64,000 bases of DNA from Chrysophaeum taylorii (taxonomy: Eukaryota > Sar > Pelagophyceae > Pelagomonadales > Pelagomonadaceae). A model generated the notes under the pieces. The model was not told the DNA's origin, did no database searches, and saw only the letters and a list, made by a program, of their open reading frames with translations. The position numbers and the translations under genes are program-made. Within the stretch, counting starts at the first letter, position 1. The number at the start of each line of letters is the position of its first letter. Location: positions 1 to 64,000 of the forward strand of contig JAQMWT010000408.1 in assembly GCA_029834535.1 (NCBI GenBank), in the 5' to 3' direction. Of the stretch, positions 36,534-45,776 are shown piece after piece.

Positions 36534-38555
36534 CTAGGGTGCGCGGGAGGTATTTCCTCCTCCTCCTCCTCCTCCGAGGGCGAGGGCCCTCGCGCGGGCG
36601 ATAGCAAGGGCCTGCGGGGGGGAGATGGAGTCGAAACGAGAAGAAGCAAAAAAAGACGCGGGAAGTGGGACGGCGGCGACGTTCGGGGCCGTTGCGGGCG
36701 CGGTCGTGGCAGCGCTGGGGTGAGCGAAATTGGGAAAGTTAGCGGCGGCGAGGTGTCCGAGGCCGTTGCCGGCGGCCTGGGCGAGGACGAGGAGGGGCGG
36801 GAGAGGCTGGTTGGAGAAGCCCGTGGTGGCGAATTGGGGAACGGTCGGGGCTAGGTCGGCGAGGGGAGCGAGCTGGACGAGGGGCGCGATGTCGTTGGGG
36901 GCGAGGGGCTCGGGGACGGGTCTGGACGAAAACCACCTGTCGCGCTTGGCGTCGTTGGCGGTGACGCGTCGTTCGGGGCAAGTCTCGAGGGTGCGGCAGA
37001 GCAAGGCGAAGCCCGTGTTAGAGAGGGAAGTGGTGACGTGGCCCAAGGGGTTGACGAGGGCGACGGTGTTGAGGGGGGCGTGGGCGCCGTCGAAGCCGCG
37101 CTCGGGAAACCTGCGCCGGAGGAGCTCGGTGCCGCCGATCTGGAGGCGTCGGTGGAGGTCGTGGCCCGTCGCCGACTCGAATCTGAATCCGCGGGCGCGC
37201 GCGAGATGGGGGTACAGAGGCCATTCCTGGGCCGTCGGCTCGCCGAGGAGCGTGAAGATCTGGCGGAGCTGGTCGGGCTCATCCTTGCCGGCGAACAACA
37301 CGGTGCGACTCAAGAGCTCGCCGAAGATGCAGCCGGCGCTCCAGACGTCGACCGAGCGACCGTAGTCGCGGCAGCCGAGGAGGACTTCGGGCGGGCGGTA
37401 GTGTCCGCTGATGACGTTGGGCGTGTGGGTCGTCGCGTAGGCCATCTCCCGGGTCGTGGCGGGCTTGTTGTCCCCGCCGCCGCCGCCGCCGCCGCCGCCG
37501 CCATAGAGTTCGATGTTCGCGATGCTCTCGCCGCGCGCGTCGAACTCGAAGAGTTCGGGTCCGCACGCGACGCGCCGCGCCAACCCAAAGTCGCACAATC
37601 GGAGGTTGCCGTGGTCGTCGACGAGGACGTTGGGGGTCTTGAGGTCGCGGTGCATGACCCACACCGAGTGGAGCGCCGCGAGGGCGCGGAGGAGCTGGAC
37701 CATGAGGTGCTTGACCTGGGCCTCGGTGAAGGGCCGGCGGCGCGCGCCCTTGACGAGCGTCGTCAGCTCGTGACCCGCGGGTTCCATGACGAGGTACCAC
37801 TCGTCGGGGGCTTCGCCGTCCCCAAAGGCGACCGCGTGCATCGAGACGATGTTTGGGTGCCGGAGGCTCGATAGGAGCGTGATCTCGCGCAAAGCCTCGA
37901 GCGGGAACCCCTCCTTGTCGAAGTCGAAACGCAGCTGCTTCATCGCGACCACCTCGGGCGTCGTCTTGTCCTCCTCCGACCGTCGCCTCTTGAGGCGCGC
38001 GCGCGTCACAACCCCGAACTGGCCCTTCCCGAGCTCGCTCAGCACCTCGTAGTCGCTCGCCCGCTGGAGCGCGAGACGCGGCCGTTCGACGCTGTCGTCG
38101 CCCGCGAACGTCGTCGTCAAAGCCGGGCCCTCGGGCTCGACGGGCACCGCGCTCGTCGCGCCAAAGTCCAGCGCCCGCGCCGACTTGGGCTGCCACACTT
38201 TCCGCGCCGGCGCCACGGCAGTGGCGGTGTTGTTGTTTTTGTTGCTCGTCGTCGTCTGCGCCGTCGTCGTCGTCGGCGGCGCCGGGCGAGGACCCGGGCG
38301 CGCCCCCCCTCGCGCGAACGGGAGCCCGCGCGCACCTCTCTGACCCCGTCGTCCGCGTCCGTCATCGCCTGCGCGCCACTCGCTTCTAAGCGCGCGCCAG
38401 CACGCACCGCGCCCGCCGACGCTGAATGAAATCCCGCGGCCTCGACCGGGGGAGGCCGAGGCCTCGCCGCTAGTGCTCGCGCCGAAGTGGCCCTGCTGGT
38501 ACAGCTCGCGCGCGCGCTCCAACCGCTTCCTCTTCTTCGCCTCCTCGTCCTCCAT
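36534..38555 (-). CDS. CDK11-like cyclin-dependent kinase
   Basis: 673 residues from the ATG at 38555. A longer frame to 38735 only adds translated tetranucleotide repeat. Residues 1-165 are low complexity and basic. The kinase domain starts at about 169 with a GKGQFG loop, VVAMKQL lysine, a PLEALRE helix in place of the PITSLRE of CDK11, HRDLKTPN, DFGLAR, HYRPPEVLLG and GCIFGELL. The HRDLKT and GCIFGELL wording and the trailing RWFSSRPVPEPL are closest to CDK11/CDK10, kinases linked to transcription and splicing. An insert of about 50 residues with ten consecutive Gly lies between DFG and the PPE motif. The tail is Pro/Ala-rich and ends in another poly-Gly. An in-frame intron in the N-terminal part cannot be excluded. 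Confidence 0.85.
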   Translation of the reverse strand: MEDEEAKKRKRLERARELYQQGHFGASTSGEASASPGRGRGISFSVGGRGACWRALRSEWRAGDDGRGRRGQRGARGLPFARGGARPGPRPAPPTTTTAQTTTSNKNNNTATAVAPARKVWQPKSARALDFGATSAVPVEPEGPALTTTFAGDDSVERPRLALQRASDYEVLSELGKGQFGVVTRARLKRRRSEEDKTTPEVVAMKQLRFDFDKEGFPLEALREITLLSSLRHPNIVSMHAVAFGDGEAPDEWYLVMEPAGHELTTLVKGARRRPFTEAQVKHLMVQLLRALAALHSVWVMHRDLKTPNVLVDDHGNLRLCDFGLARRVACGPELFEFDARGESIANIELYGGGGGGGGGGDNKPATTREMAYATTHTPNVISGHYRPPEVLLGCRDYGRSVDVWSAGCIFGELLSRTVLFAGKDEPDQLRQIFTLLGEPTAQEWPLYPHLARARGFRFESATGHDLHRRLQIGGTELLRRRFPERGFDGAHAPLNTVALVNPLGHVTTSLSNTGFALLCRTLETCPERRVTANDAKRDRWFSSRPVPEPLAPNDIAPLVQLAPLADLAPTVPQFATTGFSNQPLPPLLVLAQAAGNGLGHLAAANFPNFAHPSAATTAPATAPNVAAVPLPASFFASSRFDSISPPQALAIARARALALGGGGGGGNTSRAP

Positions 38556-38921
38556 AAAAAAGATGGACGGTAGATCGATCACCTCCGCCGTTCTAAGGGC
38601 ATGATGATCATCTTGGCGTCCGTCCGTCCGTCCGTCCGTCCGTCCACCCGTCCGTCCGTCCGTCTTTCCGGGGTAAGTAAGCGAGTGTCGTCGAAAAAAG
38701 GACGACGGTTGACACAGGGTAAGGATATTGTTCATTCGAAAAAAATCTCAAAAATTATTATTATTGTACAAGGGAGAATTCTCGGTACATATACATAGGA
38801 CTTGGTAGTTAGTAGTGGTCAAGGAGGAAGGAGCTCACGCCGATGACGATAGGAATGAGGGCGAATTCGCGTCTTTGAGATAATATTGAAAAAAGAGCAC
38901 ACCCGCGCGGGAACAACAAAA
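38556..38921. promoter_or_regulatory. Shared upstream region of the kinase and BAR genes
   Basis: 366 bp between two divergent start codons. It contains a (CCGT)n tetranucleotide tract at about 38619-38665 close to the kinase start, and an AT-rich stretch at 38735-38770. A bidirectional promoter is inferred from layout only. Confidence 0.4.
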
Positions 38922-41054
38922 ATGCCGAGCGAGGACACGATGTTGCTGAAAAACTTGGACACCGGGGAGATGATGATCCTGGATCTCGCCACGGGGTGCG
39001 TCTCGCCTCAGGTGAAAAGGCCCGAGACAACCATCCTCGTGACAACCACGAATGGAGAGGAGGCGGCGCGAGACACCTGCGATCCGCCCGAGCTGAAAGC
39101 CATGTTGACCAAGCTCAAAAGCTCGAGAGAGTACGTGCCTCGTTGATTCTAGTAGTTTGCCGCGGACGACGCTCGCGGCCGGTCGGTCAATCGTAGGGCG
39201 CTCGAGAGTATAGACGAGTCGCAAGGCGCGATGGGCCAGGCCGTCAAAGACAGCCGTAACCAGTACGGTATCATGGTCGAGAAGGTCCATTTCTTGACGG
39301 CGTCGCTCAAGGAACAGGAAAAAGCGATGCGTCGTTACTTGGCCGCCAAGAGCGAAGTCCTCCGACGGATGAAGGACCTCGCGGGCGAGGCCTCGCCGCT
39401 GTCCGGTGTGATGCAGTCGCTCGCTGACGCCGAAGAAGCGGAGCGCGAGCAAATCGAGGCTGTGTGCGGCGTGTTCGCGCGCGAATCCGTCGACGCGTGC
39501 GAAGCGTGGCAGTCGACGATGGAAGAGTCCATGGAGCCGCTCTATTCGGTCCACGCGTCGGCCAAACTCGACTATTACCACTACAAGGACAAGCTCGACC
39601 ATCTTCTGACCAAAGAGGGGCACGAACTCCTCAAGCATTCGGCCGGGAGAAGGGCGCAGCCCCTGGGGACGATCGACGCGAAGATCGAGCGCAACGGACT
39701 CAAGTTTGGCGCCGCGCACGACAATCTTCGCCGATCGGTCGCGTCCATCGTCGACGCGACGCACGCGAGTACCGGCGAGGCCTACGTCGAGCTGCTTCCC
39801 CTTCTCGTCGCCTTTCTGAACTTCGACATGGCCATGCCAAAGCACAACGGCATCGTCCAGGATGCGGTGGAAGAAGTAGCTGATCTCATGAACGAAAACC
39901 ACGCGAGCTTGTCGGAGCGGATTGGTGCCGCGAGGCAACTCGTCGCTGAAGAGTTGCTGCGCAAAAAATTATCCCCCACCACCAGTCCTCGGCGACGGGA
40001 GCGTATTGCCCATTTTGCCTCGTCGGGCAATCACCGCCGTTCCGGGTCGTGGCGGGGTCCGATGGGTTCGCCGTCTCTCGGCCGACCTTCCTTGCAAAAA
40101 GCACTTTCGACGACGAGCGTTGTCTCGACGACGAGCGTGAGCACCGACGAGTATGAGGACGACCTTAGTCCCTCCAGAATCCGCCCGGCCTCCTTCTCCC
40201 CGCGAGCGAGCCTGAGCGACTACCTGGCGATCGAGGCCAAGGACGCGGGGCGCGAGAACAACAACCCGCTCCGCGAACGCGGTATGTCCGCCGGGTCGTT
40301 TGGCGTGCCCGCCGCCGCCGCCGAGGGGCACGTCTCGCATGATTTTGGGACGTCCAACATGCCGGCCGATATTACCGACCTCAGGGAGGACGCGGAGGGC
40401 CAAAAAAACTCGCGCGATGCGCGAACGGCCGAGACGTGCGTTACGCCGAAGAATCCCAAGCGGACGTCGTATGATTTGAGCACCATCACCACCACCCCCG
40501 AGGCGAGCGACGCGCTCACCAATAGTACTGCCGCCACGGTTGACGGTCACATCTCGCGCAGTGATGTGGGTATCGACGCCGCCGAGACGTACGACGCCAA
40601 TTATTACTATGCTGACGCCGGCAACGACGAGCGCGACACGCCGCGCGAGTGCGGTATCACCAAGGCGGCGGCGGCGGCGGCGTACGGCCCACACGACGGC
40701 GCGGACCACAAGGAGGAGCACAAGGAGGAGGAAGAAGAGTTCAACCCGCGCGAGAACGACGAGCGCAACCCAATCTTCTTCATCGAGCTTACGACGCTCG
40801 ACGAGGAGGCCCAGGCGGAAGACTTTGACGAGGAGCCCCAAAACGAAGAGGACCTGTTTGTCGACGACGATACCGGCGAAACCTTTCAAACGCCCGCCAA
40901 CGCAGGCGACGCCAACGACAAGGACAACGAATGCGTCGCCAACAACGAGGACCCGCGCGAATGTGGTACTGCCGCCGAGACGTGTCGCGTTGCCGCCTAT
41001 CACGCCGACGCCAAGGACGAAGGGCAAATCCTGGTGGAATGCGGGACCGCCTAG
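38922..41054 (+). CDS. BAR-domain-like protein with acidic repeat tail
   Basis: Exons 38922-39130 and 39197-41054, with a 66-bp GT-AG intron, give 688 residues. Residues about 55-330 are long amphipathic helices (QEKAMRRYLAAKSEVLRRMK, AKLDYYHYKDKLDHL and ERIGAARQLVAEELLR) in the arrangement of a BAR domain, which dimerises and senses or shapes curved membranes. A Ser/Arg-rich linker follows. The C-terminal third is acidic and repetitive, with degenerate copies of a unit carrying RECGTA, AETC and AYHADAK. The frame stops at 41052-41054 inside a repeat. The family call rests on helix pattern and is moderate. Confidence 0.65.
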
Positions 41055-41299
41055 ACGTGCGAAGCGCACTCGCCTACCATACCGACGCCAAGGAACGCAA
41101 CGTGTGCGAATGTTGTACCGCCGAGACGTGCGGTGCCTTTTCTCCTGATGCTAGAGACCTCGAGGCGCGCAACCTGCGTGAATGTGGTACCGCCGAGTTG
41201 ATGAACCCCCCCCCAAATGAAACTGACGCCAAGGACAAGGATCACCCCCCCCCTCCGGCTTTGAGACGCGCTGTGCGCGAGCTCGAACCGATAGCGTGA
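41055..41299 (+). pseudogene. Out-of-frame continuation of the BAR protein repeats
   Basis: Immediately after the stop, another frame encodes the same unit: AYHTDAKERNVCECCTAETC, then RNLRECGTAEL and NETDAKDKD, ending at 41297-41299. Compared with the last intact unit, a GAG-like codon has become TAG and a frame slip follows. The array therefore once extended at least two or three units further. Confidence 0.6.
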
Positions 41300-41475
41300 A
41301 CGCGCCGTCTCCATCAAAATTTGTTTTATTTTTTTAATGGAGAATTTTATAGATTTTTGATGTGACCTACGTACAGTTTGTACAGTTTGTTTGCGAACGA
41401 AATTCGAACTTCGGAAAGCCAGAAGAGGCTAACCCCGGCCCCTTTGAGTTTTACACCACCTACCTACCGCCACAA

Positions 41476-41958
41476 ATGCTGAGCCACGTCCATCGCGGGC
41501 TGCCGCGCATGGTGGACGTCGGGGCCAAGGCCGTGACGGACCGCCGCGCCGTCGCGCGATGTCGCGTCGTGCTGCCTGGTGCCGTGTGGCGGGCGCTCGA
41601 GGGGTCGGAAATCGCGTCGCCAAAGGGACCCGTGCTCGCGACGGCGACCGTTGCGGGCGTCGCCGGTGCGAAGCGGACGGCCGAGCTCATTCCGTTCTGC
41701 CACCCGGTCGGCCTCGAGGACTGCCGCGTGAGCTTCGAGGTGGAGGACTCAGATTTGGTCGTCGAGTGCGCCGCGCGGACGCACGGCAGGACAGGCATCG
41801 AGATGGAGGCGCTCGTCGGGTGTTCGTCGGCGGCTCTTTGCGTGTACGACATGTGCAAGGCGATTTCCTCCGACATCCGCATCACCGACCTCCGCCTCGT
41901 CTCCAAGACGGGCGGCAAGACCGACATCGGAGAATCTATGGAGGAGGAGGGAAATTAG
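41476..41958 (+). CDS. moaC: Molybdenum cofactor biosynthesis protein MoaC (cyclic pyranopterin monophosphate synthase)
   Basis: MoaC converts the GTP-derived MoaA product to cyclic pyranopterin monophosphate, the first stable intermediate of molybdenum cofactor. The 160-residue product from ATG 41476 matches the usual length. It carries MVDVGAKAVTDR, KGPVLA, AAKRT-like AGAKRTAELIPFCHPV, TGIEMEALVG, YDMCKA and KTGGKT. Positions K50, H76, D125 and K128 correspond to residues known to matter in bacterial MoaC. The frame is open upstream without an ATG, so a targeting exon may exist. In plants and algae the homologue acts in mitochondria. The last 23 bases overlap the end of the convergent gene. 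Confidence 0.93.
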   Translation: MLSHVHRGLPRMVDVGAKAVTDRRAVARCRVVLPGAVWRALEGSEIASPKGPVLATATVAGVAGAKRTAELIPFCHPVGLEDCRVSFEVEDSDLVVECAARTHGRTGIEMEALVGCSSAALCVYDMCKAISSDIRITDLRLVSKTGGKTDIGESMEEEGN

Positions 41959-42607
41959 GAGGAGGGCGGAAGGCGTCTGTTTTGTAGTACTTGGGGCTCG
42001 AGTCGAGGCGGACGTGGAGCCAGGGGACGCCGGAGCCTTCGGTCGAGAGCCAGGTGGGCCGGGGCCCGCGGTCCTCGAGGGCGGTCGCGAGGGCGGCTCC
42101 GACGTGGCGCCAGAGCGCATTCAGTTGGTCGGCGGGCGCGTCGCGGCTAAAGGCGGCCAAATGGCCGTAGGTTTCGCGCGGGACGCCGGCGAGTTCGCAA
42201 GGCGCGCAGAGGACGGCGTCGCCGCCGAGGTTCGGAAAGGTTGCAACAACGTCGGCGCAGTCGAGGTGCTCGGAAAAATCGGCGGGCGAGGCTCTGGCGA
42301 AGCCGCGCGCGCGCACGATCGCGAACTCAAAGGGAGTCGCGTTGGCTACGGCTTTGGTCGTCGGCGGACACTCCCAGAAAAATGCGTCGAACGGCGCGTC
42401 GGCGAGGATCGAAGAAAACCAAGCACCAAAATTCGGGGCTTGGCGCCACGCATGTATCGTCTCGGCGAAGCTCAGTTGCCGCCCGTCGGTCCACTCGAGC
42501 TTTACGCGCTGTCTGCGGGGGCCCTGAGACGTCGCGACGGCGCGCACGCGCCCGTCGGGGGACACGCGCCCTTCTGCTTTAGTAGCCAGTGGTTCCGCGA
42601 CCGCCAT
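41936..42607 (-). CDS. DUF6940-like protein
   Basis: 223 residues from ATG 42607. The frame is open to 42733, but that part runs into a repeat. The motif series is W...NFGAWFSSILADAPFDAFFW, WECPP, PFEFAIV, FPNLGGDAVLCAP, YGHLAAF, LWRHVG, WLSTEGSGVPWLHVRLD and SPKYY. This is the pattern I know from the DUF6940 family, which has no established function. The C-terminal PPPNFPPPP is encoded by the bases that also end moaC on the other strand. An alternative start at 42691 would add 28 residues. Confidence 0.65.
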   Translation of the reverse strand: MAVAEPLATKAEGRVSPDGRVRAVATSQGPRRQRVKLEWTDGRQLSFAETIHAWRQAPNFGAWFSSILADAPFDAFFWECPPTTKAVANATPFEFAIVRARGFARASPADFSEHLDCADVVATFPNLGGDAVLCAPCELAGVPRETYGHLAAFSRDAPADQLNALWRHVGAALATALEDRGPRPTWLSTEGSGVPWLHVRLDSSPKYYKTDAFRPPPNFPPPP

Positions 42608-42709
42608 GCGCGAGATGACCAACGCGACCAAGCTCACCGCCACCCGATGGTGGGAGTACAGCGAGAAGCCTTGGGTGGGTGGTACTACCATCTTTTCGTT
42701 AGTTACCCT

Positions 42710-43759
42710 ACAAGTGCAGGCCAGTAAGTTCACCTAGTCCCAATCTCTAACCCCAGTAAGTTCACCTAATCCCAGTAAGTTTCATATAAGTTCACCTGGT
42801 CAGTAAGTTCACCTAGCTCACACCAACTCATTTGAGCTCGTCGCTCTCGCCTCCGCCAATCTAAGCTGCTTCGATCCGCACGCGCCGCCAACCTTTGAGT
42901 GAATTTACTCTAAAAACCCTGTGCTCTAAAACCCCAGTAAGTTCACTTGGTCCCAGTAAGTTCACCTGGTCACTAAGTTCACCTAGTCCCAATCTCAAAC
43001 CCCAGTAAGTTCACCTGGTCCCAGTAAGTTCACCTACAGTGCGCGTGTAGACGCCGGGAGGGGGCTTATCGGTATTGCGCAGTACGTGTGGGGTAGGGTG
43101 GAGTCGTCGACCCAGATGAGTATATCCTCGGGGATGCCGATCGACAGAGAGCCACGTAGAGCTGGACGTGGCAGAAGACGGGCTTGGGAAAGAGGACGCC
43201 GACCTCGCGGGGCGTCTGGCCCTGGCTCTTGGTGATCGCTTGGCGTCGGCGGGCCTTAAGCGATACAGGTTGGAGGAGCCTCGGTGACAACGACACGATC
43301 GATCATGTATCTGGTACCGTTGCAGTGGCCGTGCGACGGGTCGAGGTTGCGAAGACTTTAAGCTCGCGATCAAAGTCAGCATGCCGTTGGTTGTCAGGGA
43401 GTCGAAAACTCTACTGTAAAGAGCGAGGCGTCGTCTTCCGACCCAACCTAGTCGGCCGAAAAGAACTCCGACGCCTCGTCTCCGGGAAAAAAAGGCCGCG
43501 GTCATGCGCGCGTTGTCAGCATCGACAACATCGTTTCGACGGGGCGTGAGAATGGCGCGCTGGCTAAAAGAGCCGCCGCCGCGGGTCGTGGAAATAGTCT
43601 GCGAGGTCGCCGTAGACGGCTTGGAGGATCACTGTCTGGCTCTCGCGCCTACCTGATCCTTACTCTCGCGCCTACCTGATCCTTACCCTAAATCGAGGGA
43701 CAAACAAACAAACAAACAGACAGACAGACAGACAAACATCTGTCGATTAGTAGTTAGGA
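42710..43759 (-). mobile_element. Helitron-type helicase tail repeat, copy B (inverted)
   Basis: The reverse complement matches 6627-7664 from end to end, including the outer edges tcctaactactaatcgacag (at 43759) and cctgcacttgt (at 42710), the helicase tail (KSQGQT box at about 43214-43237) and the gtgaacttactggg minisatellite. One open stretch (43011-43505) spans most of the helicase tail in a shifted frame. The two copies face each other across 35 kb. Confidence 0.75.
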
Positions 43760-43768
43760 TAGACGTCA

Positions 43769-44578
43769 TCAGCAGGAGGGCTTCTCCAGGGAGGCGGTGT
43801 CGATCCAGAGTGTTAGGTTGAGTGTGAGCGCGATGGGTCTCCGGAGAAGAAGAGCATCGCCTTTGTTGTTGCCGTCGTCGTCGTCTTCGGGAAGGCCACG
43901 TCGAAGGCCGAGGGCGTCGACGAGGTCGGCCGAGGGCGAGGCGGTTGCGGGCTCGGAGAAGAGGGCGCCAATGAGGCGTCGCTTGCGTCGCCTGGTGACG
44001 TGGGAGAGTCCAAAGGCCTCGAGGTGCGTGGGGAGATCGACGGTTCCGGCCTTAAGGCGGGCGTAGGCAAGCTTTCGCTCCGCGGCGTCGCGTCGGGCCG
44101 CCAGGCGTTTCGGCGGTTCGTTTTGGACCAAGTGCCGCGCTCTGTAGAGCCTCGCGAAAGCCGTGCGGCCTTGGAAGATGGCGGACCACGTGGCCGCGCG
44201 GTCGGTCAAGGGGGTCGCCGCTTCCTTCCAAGCGCGCAGCAGGCCGACGACGAGCTCTCGTTCGAGTTTCGAGCATTCGGCAGCGACTCGGAGTCGCGTG
44301 AGGAGGCCGCGCGCGAGGGCCGTCAAACGCGTCAGGCCCACGAGCCGCCGCGACACCCTCTCGAGCGCGGCGCGCCCCCGGGTTTCGAGGCGGCGCAGAG
44401 CCGCGGCACGCCACACGCGTTGCAACGCAACGCAGGCCCGGCGTCGCCCGAGCACGGCCAAGGCTGCGCGCCGCCGCAGCGCCCGCATTGCCTCGCGCCT
44501 ATCCCCAAGGACCACCCACGCTTTAATGGCGACCGTCACCAGATACATGCGCGCTTCTTCTCGCCGGTCCTCAATCAT
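43769..44578 (-). CDS. Basic helical protein of unknown function
   Basis: 269 residues from ATG 44578. It is rich in Arg, Ala and Leu, with IQ-like stretches such as RACVALQRVWRAAALRRLETR near residue 48. The second half has KLAYARLKAGTVDLPTHLEA followed by VTRRRKRRLIGALF. No family is recognised. The IQ-like spacing suggests calmodulin or light-chain binding but is weak. The stop codon lies only 10 bp from the edge of repeat copy B, so the gene may have been truncated by that insertion. It is divergent from the UBL-UIM gene with 50 bp between starts. Confidence 0.6.
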   Translation of the reverse strand: MIEDRREEARMYLVTVAIKAWVVLGDRREAMRALRRRAALAVLGRRRACVALQRVWRAAALRRLETRGRAALERVSRRLVGLTRLTALARGLLTRLRVAAECSKLERELVVGLLRAWKEAATPLTDRAATWSAIFQGRTAFARLYRARHLVQNEPPKRLAARRDAAERKLAYARLKAGTVDLPTHLEAFGLSHVTRRRKRRLIGALFSEPATASPSADLVDALGLRRGLPEDDDDGNNKGDALLLRRPIALTLNLTLWIDTASLEKPSC

Positions 44579-44628
44579 TCTGAGAAAAGAGTGATGATAG
44601 ACCGAAAAAACGAATCCTAGCCCCGTGG
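44579..44628. promoter_or_regulatory. 50-bp divergent start-to-start spacer
   Basis: Only 50 bp separate the start codons of two divergent genes. Any bidirectional promoter must overlap transcribed or coding sequence. No TATA-like element is visible. Confidence 0.4.
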
Positions 44629-44852
44629 ATGACGATGCTCATCCGCGTGCGCCACGAGGGCGGCACGGTTCGCGTCGCGGTGGACGACAAGGCGAGCCTG
44701 GCGGAGCTGTTCGCGGCCGCGGGCGAGAAGCTGGGTCTCGCGGACGTGTCGGAGCGCCTGAGCCTCGACCCAGCCGGCCGGCAGCCGTTGCGGGGAACGG
44801 GAAACACGGCCCTCGATACCCTGGGCCTCGAGCACGGCGCGATGGTGCACCT

Positions 44853-44885
<33 letters not shown>

Positions 44886-45776
44886 AGAGCCCCCCGCGGT
44901 GTTCGACGAGGATCCGGACATGGCGGAGGCGATCGCTATCGTGAGTTTACTCGGGCGCGTCCGCGAGTCGTTCTTAGGCGCGGGCAGCCGACGAGGCGGA
45001 GAGCAGGCCGCGGGCGCCCGACAACGCCGTACGCGACCGGCTCATCGGCGGGCCCGGCATCGAGCGCGCCTTTGGTGGACCAACGGCCATCCCCGACCTC
45101 TTCGCGAACCTCGCGACTCCTATCGAGGCGGACCTGGCTCTCGCCCGGGATATCCTCGCCCGCGACGCCGAGAGCGACGAGGGCCTCGCGCGCCGCGTCG
45201 CTGCCAGAGACGTCGAAGCCCAGCGTGCGATGCGCGCCGCGCTCGAGAGCGGGCAGCGACGTCGCGACGACGACTTTCCCGAAGACGAGCCTCTCGAGGA
45301 CGAGGACGAGGCCGCCGACGGGGACGCGGCGCTCCAGCGCGCGCTCTACATGTCGGCGCAGCCCGACCAGGCGAAAGAGGACACGGCGCTCCAGCGCGCA
45401 CTCTACATGTCGGCGCAGCCCGACCGGTCGGAGGACGAAGACGGCGATCTCGCGCGCGCGCTCGCGATGAGCATGGCCGAAGACGTCTCTCAGAGAGAGG
45501 CGCCGCCGCCGGCACCGATGGAGGACGACGCCGACGACCTTGCCCTCCAGTCTGCCTTGCTCGACGTCGACGCCTCCGCGCGCGCGATCGCCAAGCGAGA
45601 GGCGGCCGAACAGGTAACCACTAGTCCAACCTTCCTCACGCGCTACCTGCTAGGCCGAGCTCGAAGAGGCGATCCGCATCTCGGCAATGGACGCGAAACC
45701 TGACCAAGATCAAGGGAGCGCCAACCGCCGCGCCCGTCGCCTTAAGACCTCGCGCCGCCGCGCGGCCCACAAATAA
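44629..45776 (+). CDS. Ubiquitin-like domain plus multiple UIM protein
   Basis: Exons 44629-44940, 44978-45613 and 45654-45776, with introns of 37 and 40 bp (gtgagt...cttag, gtaacc...gctag), give 356 residues. Residues 1-78 form a ubiquitin-like beta-grasp (MLIRVRHEGGTVRVAVDD, LSLDPAGRQPL, TLGLEHGAMVHL). A Pro-Glu repeat follows, then up to six ubiquitin-interacting motifs: near residue 100, two nearly identical ALQRALYMSAQPD copies at about 218 and 239, DLARALAMSMAED at about 261, DLALQSALLD at about 291, and AELEEAIRISAMD at 317. The second intron splits off the last UIM. The architecture fits a ubiquitin-chain receptor or shuttle. No catalytic domain is seen. Confidence 0.8.

Noticed and set aside
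37038-37874. 278-codon plus-strand frame over the kinase domain
   Set aside because: Antisense of conserved kinase motifs (HRD, DFG, GCIFGELL) on the minus strand.
38556-38735. N-terminal extension of the kinase (start at 38735)
   Set aside because: The extra residues are translation of a CCGT tetranucleotide repeat (TDGR units) followed by UTR-like sequence; ATG 38555 gives a clean start.
38835-39938. 367-codon minus-strand frame opposite the BAR gene
   Set aside because: It runs antisense through the helical BAR region and across the 66-bp intron, shows no domain, and lies in the mirror frame typical of GC-rich genes.
39969-41069. 366-codon minus-strand frame opposite the BAR protein tail
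   Set aside because: It is the mirror of the acidic repeat region, with Val/Leu/Arg-rich low complexity and no family match.
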